This document shows, piece by piece, positions 25,345 to 34,821 of a stretch of 64,000 nt of DNA. Made by a program: the position numbers and the translations under genes. Source of the DNA: Aquabacterium sp. (GTDB lineage: Bacteria; Pseudomonadota; Gammaproteobacteria; Burkholderiales; Burkholderiaceae_C); contig NZ_JAUSAR010000013.1 in the NCBI RefSeq assembly GCF_030652515.1, positions 124,001 to 188,000 of the forward strand. The letters run 5' to 3'. Numbering within the stretch: the first letter of the stretch is position 1; each line of letters opens with the position of its first letter. The notes beneath the pieces were generated by a model. It made no database searches, was not told the origin of the DNA, and saw only the letters and a list, made by a program, of their open reading frames with translations.

Positions 25345-26376
25345 GTGACGCCCCATGCCGACATCCACGTTGACGAGGCATCGCAGGTGGGCGAGGCCCG
25401 CCGCATGGCGCTGCGCCTCGCGGCCGAACATGAGCTGGGCGAAGACGTCTGTGGCCGCATCGCCCTGGTGGTGACCGAGCTTGGCACGAACCTGGTCCGC
25501 CACGCCAAGGCCGGTCGGCTGCTCATCGCCTGCACCCTCGCAGAGGGCGCTGCCCATTTCGAGGTGATCTCGATCGACAGTGGGCCCGGCATGCCGGACG
25601 TCAGCCAGTGCCTGCTCGACGGTTATTCCACCGGCGGCACGCCCGGCACGGGCCTGGGCGCGGTGCAGCGGCTCTCGACAGATTTCTCGGTGTTTTCAAA
25701 AGTGGATCACGGCACGGTGATTTTGTCGCGCATCCGCGTTCCCACGGGTGGTGCGGCGACGAATCGCGCAGCCCTGTTGAACCGGCGTTTTGTGTACGCG
25801 GGCATTTGCCTGGCGGCACCGGGCGAAGTGGTCAGCGGTGACGCCTGGGACATCCGCGTTGAAGAGGGCCACGCCAGCGTCATCGTCGCGGACGGGTTGG
25901 GGCATGGGCCCGAAGCCGCCGCCGCCGCGCAGGTGGCCATGGAGGCGTTCCGCGCGGCCGATGTGGGCGATGGGCACAGGTCTCCGAGTGCGGTGCTGGA
26001 GCAAGCGCACCCCTTGATGCGCCAGACGCGCGGCGCGGCGGTGTCCATCTGCGCGCTGGACCTGCGGGCCAACACGGTGGTGGCCGCTGGCGCCGGCAAT
26101 GTCTCGGGCCGAGTCATCTGCGGCTTGTCCGACCGGTCGCTGCTCTCGCAGCATGGCACGCTGGGCTTGAGGATCCGAACCCTGCAAGACGCCACGTACG
26201 CGTGGCCCGAGCATGCTTTGCTGGTGATGCACTCGGATGGCTTGAAGACGCGCTGGAGCCTGGACCAGGTGGGCGGTTTGCTGCGCTGCGACCCCGCCGT
26301 CATCGCGGGCTGGTTGGTCCGTGACCACACCCGGGGGTTGGATGACGTGCTGGTCGTGGTGGTCAAGCGGGCATGA
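25345..26376 (+). CDS. RsbW/T-like ATPase fused to PP2C (SpoIIE/RsbX) phosphatase
   Basis: 343-residue fusion starting at GTG 25345, one base after rsbT. Residues about 1-135 are an anti-sigma-factor-type HATPase (VTELGTNLVRHAKAG, DSGPGMPD, GTGLGAVQRLS). Residues about 155-343 are a PP2C/SpoIIE domain with metal-binding aspartates in SGDAWDI, IVADGLGHGPEAA, HSDGLK and LDDVLVVVV. By analogy with RsbX it should dephosphorylate RsbR/RsbS and reset the stressosome. The kinase-like half could also act on other STAS proteins. It overlaps the hybrid kinase gene by four bases. Confidence 0.85.
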   Translation: MTPHADIHVDEASQVGEARRMALRLAAEHELGEDVCGRIALVVTELGTNLVRHAKAGRLLIACTLAEGAAHFEVISIDSGPGMPDVSQCLLDGYSTGGTPGTGLGAVQRLSTDFSVFSKVDHGTVILSRIRVPTGGAATNRAALLNRRFVYAGICLAAPGEVVSGDAWDIRVEEGHASVIVADGLGHGPEAAAAAQVAMEAFRAADVGDGHRSPSAVLEQAHPLMRQTRGAAVSICALDLRANTVVAAGAGNVSGRVICGLSDRSLLSQHGTLGLRIRTLQDATYAWPEHALLVMHSDGLKTRWSLDQVGGLLRCDPAVIAGWLVRDHTRGLDDVLVVVVKRA

Positions 26377-28100
26377 CCATGGATGACCGCCTCGACGATC
26401 CTCACCAGGTGGCTCTGAAGGCCTTGGCGGCCATGACGCTGGAGCTGGCGGAGCTTCGGGAAGAGCTGAACGAAACCAACACCGGCGTTGTGGCGCTGTA
26501 TGCCGAGCTGGACAAGCAGGCCGAGCAACTTCGGCTGGCGTCCGAGCGCAGCGAATCCAAGTTCCACACGATCTATTCGCAAGCGCCCAGCGGGATTGTG
26601 CTGCTGGGTAGCGATGGCACGGTGGTGGGCGCCAACCCCGCCATGCTCAAGCTCTTGCAGCGCGGCGTGGCCGAGGTGGTCGGCCACAAGCTGAGCGGCT
26701 TCAGTGTCCCGGAGTGGGCTGCGCAGCTCGATGGCTTGGCGCTGCACGTCGGGGCCGAGGCGCAAAGCCAGGAGGTGCCCATCCGGCTGCCTGGCGGCGG
26801 CCTGGTGCACCTGGAGTGGAGCGTGCCCTCGCCCATCGAACCGGGCATCGCCATGGTGCTGGCCACCGACATCTCCGAGCGGGTGGCGCTGGAGCTCCAG
26901 CGCTTGCAGTTGCTCGACAGTGAGCGCGTGGCACGCGGCGAAGCCGAGCAGGTCAGCCGGATGAAAGACGATTTCATCGCGGTGCTCTCGCACGAGTTGC
27001 GAACACCGCTCAATGCCATCATGGGGTGGACGCATGTGCTGATGAAGCGGGGCGGCACCGACGAGACGATGCGCGGACTGGCGGTGATCAAGCGCAATGG
27101 CACCACGCAAGCGCGCATGATCTCCGACCTGCTCGACATGTCGCGCCTGAACCTGGGCAAGCTGCCGCTGTCGATGGCCGTGCTCGATCCGGCGCAAGAG
27201 ATCGATGCCGCCATCAGCGCGATGATGCCGGCGCTCGAAGACAAGGCGATCCACATTGACGTCATCCAGGCGCCTGCGTGCCGCGCGATTCGGGCGGACG
27301 CGGCCAGGCTGCAACAGGTGCTGTGGAACCTGCTCAGCAACGCCATCAAGTTCTCGCCACGCGCCAGCACCATCAGTGTCTCCCTGGTGGAGGTGGACAC
27401 GGGCCTGCGCATCCTCGTCACCGATGCCGGGCAAGGCATCGCGGCTGATTTTCTGCCCTTCGTGTTCGACCGCTTCGCCCAAAGCGACGCGGCCAGCAAC
27501 CGGCACCGAGGCGGCCTGGGGCTGGGCCTGTCGATCGCCAAGCAACTGGTGGAAGCGCATGGCGGCCTGCTGTCGGTGCGCAGCGAGGGGCTGGGCCACG
27601 GGGCGACCTTCGAGGTGTGGCTGCCCACCGATCCCTGGTCTGAGGCTGCACCTGCCTTGCACGCGGGCGACGATGAGCTGACCGCCCCGGCGGGCCATGA
27701 TGACCTGCCGCTGCGGCAGCTCAGGATCCTGATCGTTGATGATGACCCGGATGCCACGGCCATGCTCCACATCATCCTGGGCGACAGGGGCGCCACTTTG
27801 CTGGCGGCCAGCCACGTGGATCAGGCGCTGGAGATGTTGGCCAGCTTCAAGCCTGACGTGTTGATCAGCGACATCGGCATGGTCGGCAAAGATGGCTACG
27901 ACCTGATCCGGGAGCTGCGCAGGCGCGAGTCGCTGGGGCTGGCTTCACCCGCCCATCAACGCTTGCCCGCCATCGCCTTGACCTCGTTCGCGCGCGACAG
28001 CGATTGCCTCCAGGCCCTCAACGCGGGTTTTGACGCCCATTGCCCCAAGCCCCTGCGCCCCCTGAATTTGATCAAGCAGATTGTGAGCTTGCTGCGCTGA
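26373..28100 (+). CDS. Hybrid sensor histidine kinase, likely stressosome output
   Basis: 575-residue protein. A coiled coil (about 20-62, [12 protein letters not shown]) is followed by a PAS domain (about 63-175), HisKA with His207 ([19 protein letters not shown]), HATPase_c ([41 protein letters not shown]) and a C-terminal receiver with Asp500 ([15 protein letters not shown]). No membrane segment. Because it overlaps the ATPase/phosphatase gene, it belongs to the stressosome operon. Freed RsbT may act on this kinase, as no sigma-B gene is present. Proteobacterial stressosome loci are known to sit beside two-component genes, which agrees. Confidence 0.88.
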   Translation: MTMDDRLDDPHQVALKALAAMTLELAELREELNETNTGVVALYAELDKQAEQLRLASERSESKFHTIYSQAPSGIVLLGSDGTVVGANPAMLKLLQRGVAEVVGHKLSGFSVPEWAAQLDGLALHVGAEAQSQEVPIRLPGGGLVHLEWSVPSPIEPGIAMVLATDISERVALELQRLQLLDSERVARGEAEQVSRMKDDFIAVLSHELRTPLNAIMGWTHVLMKRGGTDETMRGLAVIKRNGTTQARMISDLLDMSRLNLGKLPLSMAVLDPAQEIDAAISAMMPALEDKAIHIDVIQAPACRAIRADAARLQQVLWNLLSNAIKFSPRASTISVSLVEVDTGLRILVTDAGQGIAADFLPFVFDRFAQSDAASNRHRGGLGLGLSIAKQLVEAHGGLLSVRSEGLGHGATFEVWLPTDPWSEAAPALHAGDDELTAPAGHDDLPLRQLRILIVDDDPDATAMLHIILGDRGATLLAASHVDQALEMLASFKPDVLISDIGMVGKDGYDLIRELRRRESLGLASPAHQRLPAIALTSFARDSDCLQALNAGFDAHCPKPLRPLNLIKQIVSLLR

Positions 28101-28149
28101 GGTGGACAATGTCGGACCCGAAACCCAGCAACGCAAAGGACGATCCAAC

Positions 28150-28863
28150 ATGGGCGCGCAGTGGAAAGCAAAACACAAGGACCTGGCCGCCAACGCCAAA
28201 GGCAGGCTGTTTGGCAAGCTGTCCAAGGACATCATGATCGCCGCGCGCCATGGCGCCGACCCGGCCGCCAACTCGCGTTTGCGCCTGGTGGTGGAGCAGG
28301 CCCGCAAGGTCTCCATGCCCAAAGACACGCTGGACCGCGCGATCAAGAAGGGCGCGGGCCTGACGGGCGAGGCCGTTCACTTTGAACACGTGGTGTACGA
28401 AGGCTTTGCGCCGCACCGCGTGCCGGTGATGGTGGAATGCCTGACCGACAACGTGAACCGCGCGGCGTCCGAGATGCGCGTGCTGTTCCGCAAGGGGCAG
28501 TTGGGCACCTCGGGTTCGGTGGCCTGGGATTTTGACCACGTGGGCATGATCGAGGCCGAGCCCGCAGCCAAGGGCGCCGATCCCGAACTGGCCGCCATCG
28601 AAGCCGGTGCGCAGGATTTCGAAGCGGGCGAAGAAGACGGCACCACCGTGTTCCTGACCGATCCGACCGACCTTGATTTGGTCAGCCGCGCCTTGCCTGC
28701 GCAGGGCTTCACGGTGCTGTCGGCCAAGCTGGGCTACAAGCCCAAGAACCCCGTTGACCCCGCCAGCCTGAGCGCTGCTGATCTGGAAGAGGTGGAGGCC
28801 TTCCTGGCCGCGCTGGACGCCAACGAAGACGTGCAGAACGTGTTCGCGGGCTTGGCGGGCTAA
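28150..28863 (+). CDS. YebC/PmpR-family protein
   Basis: 237-residue YebC-family protein. The start at 28150 is the family-typical [47 protein letters not shown] and [19 protein letters not shown] are hallmark motifs. Members act as transcriptional regulators and, in recent work, as factors that relieve ribosome stalling. The first residues resemble the YeeN subgroup. It ends the forward-strand island and converges with the large oxidase gene 19 bases away. Confidence 0.9.
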   Translation: MGAQWKAKHKDLAANAKGRLFGKLSKDIMIAARHGADPAANSRLRLVVEQARKVSMPKDTLDRAIKKGAGLTGEAVHFEHVVYEGFAPHRVPVMVECLTDNVNRAASEMRVLFRKGQLGTSGSVAWDFDHVGMIEAEPAAKGADPELAAIEAGAQDFEAGEEDGTTVFLTDPTDLDLVSRALPAQGFTVLSAKLGYKPKNPVDPASLSAADLEEVEAFLAALDANEDVQNVFAGLAG

Positions 28864-28882
28864 GCCCTCGCCGCCCGCCGAT

Positions 28883-31800
28883 TCACTGTTTCACCAACTT
28901 CCACTTCTGGTTGGCTGCGCCTGACCAGAGTCCCTGCTGCACATTGGCGCCATCGGCGGTGCTCGCACCGGCCACCTCCAGAGACAGGCCACTGTTGCGG
29001 TTAACCAGGCGATGGCTGCCATCGGCCTGCACTTCAAAGCTCCAGCGCTGCGCCGCCGTGCCACTGGCCCAGCCTTGCTGCACATTGTGGGCGTTGAGCA
29101 GGCCGCCCGCGGCCACTTCCAGGCGCATGCCTGCGGCATGGGTGGGGCTCAATTCATAGAAGCCGTCGGCCGATGCCGTGATGGCCCATTTCTGGTTGGC
29201 GCCGGCCAGCCAGGCCCACTGCGTCACATTGGCGCCACTGGCCACGGCCACGCCCGCCACGTCGAGTGCCTTGCCGCTGTGGCTGGGCGTCAGTCGGTAG
29301 TTGCCCGCGGCGATGTAGTGGCTGCTGACCGGGGAGATGGTCCACTTCTGGTTGTTGGTGCCGACCCAGGTGCGTTGCTTGACCTTGGCGCCGCTGGTGG
29401 TTGAGGACCCGGTGACCTCGATCACCTTGTTGCTGTTGCTGTTGATCACGCGGTAGCTGCCATCGCCCACGGCCGTGAGCAACCAGGTCTGGCAGCGTGA
29501 GGTGGTGGCGGTGTATTGCTGAACGGTGCCACCCTCGGCGGTGCTGCAGCCGCCCACCTCAAGGCGCTTGGCGCTGTGCTGCGCGGTCAACTGGTACTTG
29601 CCGCTGCCCAGGTTGATGAGCTTCCAGCGCTGGTTGTTGGTGCCGGCCCAGGGCAACTGGTTGGCCGTGGCCGAGTTGGACGTCGATGCGTTGGTGATGC
29701 TCAAAGCCATGCCACTGTTTTTGTTGAGCAGCCGGTAAACGCCATCGCCCAGCGGGTCAGGAGGGGCCGCCTCGTCACCATCGATCTGCTGAAGGTAGGC
29801 GACCAGGTTGCCCAGCTCAGTACTCGTCACGGTGTTGCCGGCGTGGGCCTGCACGGCCGCCGCCAGCGTGGGTGCGCTGCCATCATGCAGGTAGGGCGCC
29901 GTGGCCCAGAGACCGCGCAGTGTGGGCACGTCCAGGCCGGTCAGCGCAGCGCCCAGCCTGTTTCCGCTGCTGGCCTTGAGTGTGCCGATGCTGCGCATGC
30001 CGCCGCTGAGCGCGCTGGAGGTGAAGGCCGGGCCACCATGGCAGGCTGCGCAGGCAGCGTTGGCGAACACCGCCTTGCCCGCCAGGGCGGCCGCGCTCAG
30101 CGTGCCCGCGGCAGGGCGCAGGGGGCTGGAATCGAACGTCGACAAAGAGGTGACGTACGCGGCCAAAGCATCCAGATCGGCGCTGACGCCGGCCTTGGCG
30201 GTGCCCATGGGCTGGTTGCGCGTGCCGGTGTTGTAGGCGGCGTCGCTCATCAGGCCCGTGCCGCCCGCCAGGTCGCGGATCTGCTTCTCGAAGTCCTGCA
30301 CTTCGTCGAAGTTGCCGCTCCAGTGCAGCAGGCCCTGGCCCATGCCCGCATGGCCGCGCAGCGAGAGGGTGTTGCGCAGCCCTTCGTTGTGGTTGCTCAG
30401 GTCCCAGGTGCGGCCATCATGCTCGCCATCGTTGTGGCAACTGGCGCAGCTCATGTAGGCGTCGCGGGCCAGTCGGGTGTCGCGGGCATCGTGGAAAAGC
30501 TGTTTGCCCAACAGCACGGTAGCACCGAGCTTTTCAGTGCCCACGCTGGTCCAGGTGGCCGCCAGCGTGCTGGCCAGCTCACCGTTGTTCACCAGCGGGC
30601 CCAGGTTGACCACGCTCACGTTGCGGCCCATGAAGTTGTGCACATACAGGCGCTGGCCATCGGCCGACACCGTCAGGCCTTGAGGCGCCAGGCCCACGTT
30701 GATGCGGAAGAGTTGTGAGCCTTTGGCCGCGTCCAGCACCGCCACCTCGCGGCTGGTCTCCAGCGCCACGAAAAGGTAGGTGCCGGTGGGGTCGAAGACG
30801 GCGGCTGAGGCCAGGCTGCTGTTGTCATGGTCCGCGCGCATGGCGCGGTCTTCCAGGCCTGTGGCCAGGCTGATGCGGCTGCTGATGGCGCGCACCGTGT
30901 TCTGGAAGTTCAGGCCTTGTCCGTTGCGCAGCATGCCGCGCGCCACGTTGTCCTGCTTGGAGGGGACCCAGGCGGTCTGGCCGTCGGGCGAGATCACGGC
31001 CGGGCCCAGGTAGTTGGGCAGGCCGCTGCCCGTGGTCTCTGTGTCGGCTTTGTTGCTGTAGGCCAGCCTGCTTGTCTGGCGCAGCGTGAGGTCGCCAGCA
31101 TTGACCATCCACACCTCACCGCCTCCGCTGTTGGTGTCGATCGTGGCGGTGCCTTCCCCCACCATGGGGGCGGTGATGAAGCGCGAGACCAGCACCGTGG
31201 CCGAGTCCGCGCTCACGGAGAGGTGGCGCGGGCTGTTGCCGACCGACAGTGTGGCCACGGTGGTGCCGGTGCTGCCATTGAGCTTGAGCACCTGGCCGGT
31301 GGCGGACAGGCTGATGTAGGCGTAACCATCGGGCGCGATGACCAGGCCCCAGGGCTGCGAGGCTCGGGGCAGCTTGATGGTGTTGCTGACGGCCAGGGTG
31401 CCGGGGTTGATGACCGAGATGCTGGCGCTGTCACGGTTGCTGACCCACACCGAGCCGTCGGCTGCGAGGGCCACGGTGCGCGGGGCGGCGCCAGTGGCAA
31501 TCTCCTTGAGCTTGCCGCCGGCGCTGGTGTCGAAGACGCTGACCGTGTCGTTGTCCGGGTTGACCACCCACAGCCGGGCCGCGCCTGTGCCGCGCGGCTC
31601 CAGCAGCAGGGCGCTGGACGCGCGTGGTGTGTTGCCGGTGCGCACGCCATAGACCGCCTGCACAAACACCTTGCTGGCGGTGCGGCCATCGGCCGTGCGT
31701 GCTGTCAGCGTCACGGTGTACAGGCCAGGGGCGTTGTAGGCGTGGTTCACGCTGCCGCTGTCGCTGTAGGCGCTGCTGCCGCCATCGCCAAAGTCCCAGG

Positions 31801-34117
31801 CAAAGCTCAGGCCTTCGGCTTCCAGGCTGCTGACCGAGTAGCTGGCGGTGGCGCCACTGCCAATGGCCGTGGCCGCGATTGCGGTGCTGGCCAGCGGGGG
31901 CAGCGCGGTGCCGCCTGCGGGCGCGCGGGGCAGGAAGCTGGCGGTGTTGGCAAAATCGGTGTCGCTGGCCTGGGTGTCCAGCCAAAGCTGCCCATTGCGG
32001 TGGTGCACCACGTAGCCAGGGAAGTTCTTCGAGCGCAGTGTCAGCCCCGAGCCGGCCAGCCCAGGTTCGCGGCAGAAGGTGGCGTCATTGGCGAACAGGG
32101 CCGAGCCGTCGTTGGCCCCCAACTGCAGCCGGTAATTGGCATGGCGCATGAACTTGCCTGGTTGCGCGGTGGATTCCAGTGACACGCAGGCCGCGTCGGC
32201 CAAACCGGCACGCACGGTGAATTGTGCGTTGGCCGGCGCGGTGTCTGCCGTGGCCGCCGGGACGATGACGCCCAGGCCGGTGGCATCGGTGGCCATGGCG
32301 TAGTTGGCTGGTGTGAGGGTGGACAGCGCATAGCTGCTGCCCACGGCAAGGGCGGGTGTCTCTGCCGCGGACTTGACCGACATGCCGATGGCCACGGTGG
32401 TGGCTACCGAGGGCACGCCGTTGGCGTTCAGCACGGCCAGTTGGTAATAGCCTGGCGGGACCACATTGGCACTGGCCGGCAAGGTGGCCGTCAGCATGTC
32501 GCCGGATTGCGTGAAGGCCAACTCGATGAAGCGCTGTCCATTGTTGAACGAATGCGTGACCGTGCCGTTGGCGATCAGCACCAGGCGCGCCATGGCGGTG
32601 CTGTCGCTCATCTGCAAGACCACAGTCCCGCCCGCGTTGAAGGACTTGGCGCTGATGCCAATCAACGCCGGGCGCGGGGCCAGTTGCGCTGCACCGCCCA
32701 CCGTGGTGAACAGGTAGGGCGGGTAGTAGACCTCGGCGTTCAGGTTGTTCACCGGGCCTGGCGCGCCGCCACCGGTGGACAACACCGTGCCATTGGGCAG
32801 CAGCAGTGTGGCCGAGTGGTAGACCCGGATCTGCGCGGCGCTGGCGCCCGTGGTCCAGGTGCCGGTGGCCGGGTTCCAGATCTCGGCCGCATAGACGGCG
32901 TCGGCCCCACCGTTGTTGCCAAGCTTGGTGCCGCCCGTGGCCAACACCTTGCCGTCAGGCAGCACCACTGTGTTGACGTAGCGGCGTGGCAGGGCCATGG
33001 CCGCCGTTTCGGTCACCACCGGCGTGGCGCCGTTGATGTCGATGAGGCTGGCCTTGTTGCTGGCCGGGTAGCCATCGCCATTGAAGTAGCCATTGCCCCC
33101 CACCTGCAGTATTTTGCCCGGTGCGTACATCACGGCCGAACTGGTGGCGCCCACATTGACCGGTGCCGTTGTACTGGCCGGGGTCTTGAACTTGCCCAGC
33201 ACGGTGATGGCACCGGTCCCAGTGTTGGCGTGGACGTCCAGGCTCCACAGCGTTTCGGCCGAGATGCCGAAGATCTTGCCATTCGGTGCGACCCAGGCGC
33301 GTGGGTAAGACGCGCGCAGGTAGTCCGGGCCAAAGGCATCGCGGCTGCGGGCCCCGCCCAGGCTGGTCCAGCCCGTGCCTGGTTTGTAGATCTCGGGGGT
33401 CATCGACACGGTGCCATTGGCGATGGCCGTCTCCGGGTTGTCCACCATGCCTTCCTGGTACGGGTCCATGCCGCCCAGCATCACCATGCGGCCATCGGGC
33501 AGGGGCAGCAAGGTGGCGTACCAGCGCTGGTCGGCCAGGGCGAAGAGATCGTTGGCTCGGCTGGACGCGGAGGGGCTGAAGAAGGCGCTGTTCACCGGCG
33601 AGTTGCCGCCGCTGAGCATGAGCCGACCATCGGCCAGCCAGGCCGCCGTGTTGCAGAAGCTGTCGAGGTAATTGGCGTTGTAGGTGGACTGGTGCGCCGC
33701 GTCGGTGAAGCCCAGCGAGGGCGTCCACAGGTCGTCAGTGCGGCCATTCTGGGTGTCGGGCGTGTTCTTGGGCGTGCCATAGGTGAGCACCCGGCCATCG
33801 GGCAGCAGGGCCGCGTGCAGGCCGTTCATGGGCCAGGCCTTGGTGCCGCCCCACATGCCGCGGGTGGCGGCATCGGCGGGGATGGCGAGGTTCTGCATCA
33901 GCGGGTCTTCGATCGGTGCGATGGGCACGCTCAGGCTGGTGGCCACGCTGCCCGATGCCACCGCCATGGCCCGCAGGCGGCCCGATGCCGTGTCGGATGA
34001 GCCGGCGCTGCTGGGGGTGGTGGTGTCGTCCCCTCCGCCGCAAGCCGTCATGAGTGTCAGGACAGCGAAGGTGGCCAGCAGATGTTTGGCCAGATCGGGC
34101 AGCGTGCGTGTGTTCAT
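28883..34117 (-). CDS. Giant lipoprotein: copper radical oxidase + AbfB + PKD + YVTN propeller + di-haem peroxidase + ricin lectin
   Basis: 1744 residues with a lipobox ending LMTAC (Cys26). Residues about 85-580 are a galactose-oxidase/glyoxal-oxidase Kelch propeller plus E-set (DUF1929). The copper/cofactor residues are visible: Cys155 and Tyr200 (thioether pair), Tyr433-His434 (VYHS) and His522 (THSFNNGQR). The stacking Trp of fungal galactose oxidase appears replaced (Asp218). Next are an AbfB-like module (about 595-735), a PKD domain (about 745-820), a YVTN propeller (about 845-1175), a cytochrome-c-peroxidase-like part with haem motifs CASCH (1224-1228) and CAACH (1356-1360), and ricin-type lectin repeats (about 1457-1744). 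Its start overlaps the Sco gene by four bases. An outer-membrane or surface carbohydrate oxidase is likely. Confidence 0.85.
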   Translation of the reverse strand: MNTRTLPDLAKHLLATFAVLTLMTACGGGDDTTTPSSAGSSDTASGRLRAMAVASGSVATSLSVPIAPIEDPLMQNLAIPADAATRGMWGGTKAWPMNGLHAALLPDGRVLTYGTPKNTPDTQNGRTDDLWTPSLGFTDAAHQSTYNANYLDSFCNTAAWLADGRLMLSGGNSPVNSAFFSPSASSRANDLFALADQRWYATLLPLPDGRMVMLGGMDPYQEGMVDNPETAIANGTVSMTPEIYKPGTGWTSLGGARSRDAFGPDYLRASYPRAWVAPNGKIFGISAETLWSLDVHANTGTGAITVLGKFKTPASTTAPVNVGATSSAVMYAPGKILQVGGNGYFNGDGYPASNKASLIDINGATPVVTETAAMALPRRYVNTVVLPDGKVLATGGTKLGNNGGADAVYAAEIWNPATGTWTTGASAAQIRVYHSATLLLPNGTVLSTGGGAPGPVNNLNAEVYYPPYLFTTVGGAAQLAPRPALIGISAKSFNAGGTVVLQMSDSTAMARLVLIANGTVTHSFNNGQRFIELAFTQSGDMLTATLPASANVVPPGYYQLAVLNANGVPSVATTVAIGMSVKSAAETPALAVGSSYALSTLTPANYAMATDATGLGVIVPAATADTAPANAQFTVRAGLADAACVSLESTAQPGKFMRHANYRLQLGANDGSALFANDATFCREPGLAGSGLTLRSKNFPGYVVHHRNGQLWLDTQASDTDFANTASFLPRAPAGGTALPPLASTAIAATAIGSGATASYSVSSLEAEGLSFAWDFGDGGSSAYSDSGSVNHAYNAPGLYTVTLTARTADGRTASKVFVQAVYGVRTGNTPRASSALLLEPRGTGAARLWVVNPDNDTVSVFDTSAGGKLKEIATGAAPRTVALAADGSVWVSNRDSASISVINPGTLAVSNTIKLPRASQPWGLVIAPDGYAYISLSATGQVLKLNGSTGTTVATLSVGNSPRHLSVSADSATVLVSRFITAPMVGEGTATIDTNSGGGEVWMVNAGDLTLRQTSRLAYSNKADTETTGSGLPNYLGPAVISPDGQTAWVPSKQDNVARGMLRNGQGLNFQNTVRAISSRISLATGLEDRAMRADHDNSSLASAAVFDPTGTYLFVALETSREVAVLDAAKGSQLFRINVGLAPQGLTVSADGQRLYVHNFMGRNVSVVNLGPLVNNGELASTLAATWTSVGTEKLGATVLLGKQLFHDARDTRLARDAYMSCASCHNDGEHDGRTWDLSNHNEGLRNTLSLRGHAGMGQGLLHWSGNFDEVQDFEKQIRDLAGGTGLMSDAAYNTGTRNQPMGTAKAGVSADLDALAAYVTSLSTFDSSPLRPAAGTLSAAALAGKAVFANAACAACHGGPAFTSSALSGGMRSIGTLKASSGNRLGAALTGLDVPTLRGLWATAPYLHDGSAPTLAAAVQAHAGNTVTSTELGNLVAYLQQIDGDEAAPPDPLGDGVYRLLNKNSGMALSITNASTSNSATANQLPWAGTNNQRWKLINLGSGKYQLTAQHSAKRLEVGGCSTAEGGTVQQYTATTSRCQTWLLTAVGDGSYRVINSNSNKVIEVTGSSTTSGAKVKQRTWVGTNNQKWTISPVSSHYIAAGNYRLTPSHSGKALDVAGVAVASGANVTQWAWLAGANQKWAITASADGFYELSPTHAAGMRLEVAAGGLLNAHNVQQGWASGTAAQRWSFEVQADGSHRLVNRNSGLSLEVAGASTADGANVQQGLWSGAANQKWKLVKQ
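28886..29749 (-). repeat. Ricin-type lectin repeats at the end of the oxidase fusion
   Basis: In-frame repeats encoding about six QxW-like units (NNQRWKL, RCQTWLL, NNQKWTI, NQKWAI, AQRWSF, NQKWKL) separated by about 45-50 residues. They form two beta-trefoil-like lectin domains that probably bind sugars. Confidence 0.7.
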
Positions 34118-34698
34118 CTGGATGAGGCGGTGAGTGGGCCGCGGGGCTGTCGCGCGGCCAGTGCGATTTCGTGGAGCAGGCGTGGCCGGTCCACCGGGAC
34201 GCCGTTGAAGCGCTGGATCAGCACGCCCTGCGTGTCGAAGAGGTACAGGGATGTGCGGTGGTCTGAGGGGCGGGCGGGCAAGCTGCGCGTGTTGAGGGCC
34301 TGCATGCGGTCGACCAGGGTCTGCACTGCCGCTGGCGGGCCGGTGACGAAGCGCCAGCCAGGGCGGTCCGCGCCCAGCCGCCGGGCATAAGCCTTGAGCG
34401 TGGCGGGCGTGTCGCTGAGCGGGTCGACCGTCACCGACAGCATGGCCAGCCGCTGCCTGACTGGCGTCGGCAGTTGGGCATGGAGTTCGGCCAGCTCATG
34501 AACTTGCGCCGGGCAGGTGCTGGCGCATGTGGTGAACACGAAGTGAAGCAGCACTGGTCGGCCGGTGAGCGTCTCTGGGATGAGCGCCTGCCCGTGGTGG
34601 TCCACCAGTGCCAGCCCCCTCAGGGCCGCGGGCTGCGCATGCGCCAGCACGGTCTGCAGGATCAACAGCAAGGCAAGGACAAAGCGGGGCATTGGCAA
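34114..34698 (-). CDS. Sco1/SenC-type copper chaperone
   Basis: 194-residue thioredoxin-fold Sco protein with an N-terminal signal peptide (cleavage near AHA-QP, about 21). The copper-binding CxxxC is Cys58-Cys62 (TTCASTCPAQ), and the third ligand is probably His147 (SDHRTSLYLFD). Known Sco proteins deliver copper to cytochrome oxidase, and in Streptomyces an Sco homologue matures the copper radical oxidase GlxA. Here it is translationally coupled (ATGA) to the copper radical oxidase fusion, with no oxidase subunit genes nearby, so that enzyme is the likely client. Confidence 0.88.
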   Translation of the reverse strand: MPMPRFVLALLLILQTVLAHAQPAALRGLALVDHHGQALIPETLTGRPVLLHFVFTTCASTCPAQVHELAELHAQLPTPVRQRLAMLSVTVDPLSDTPATLKAYARRLGADRPGWRFVTGPPAAVQTLVDRMQALNTRSLPARPSDHRTSLYLFDTQGVLIQRFNGVPVDRPRLLHEIALAARQPRGPLTASSR

Positions 34699-34759
34699 CG
34701 GGGGAGGGTCATGGGCCGGATCAAGCCGCCACCCTGGCCTGCTCGTGCCCGCACTATCC

Positions 34760-34775
34760 GTTACATTCGTTTACA
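34760..34775. promoter_or_regulatory. Direct repeat upstream of the Sco/oxidase operon
   Basis: GTTACA and GTTTACA separated by TTC, about 60 bases before the sco start. Tandem sites of this type are often bound by OmpR-family metal-responsive regulators. On the reverse strand a TTGGCG-17-GATAGT promoter-like pair overlaps it. Tentative. Confidence 0.3.
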
Positions 34776-34821
34776 CGCCAATCCCTTGATCACGGGAGCT
34801 TGGCACGGTCGGGTTGTTCGC

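Noticed and set aside
25707..27815. 702-codon open frame on the - strand
   Set aside because: Antisense to the stressosome phosphatase and hybrid kinase genes; Gln/His/Arg-rich composition without domains.
32222..34000. 592-codon open frame on the + strand
   Set aside because: Antisense to the oxidase fusion; low-complexity composition and no motif.
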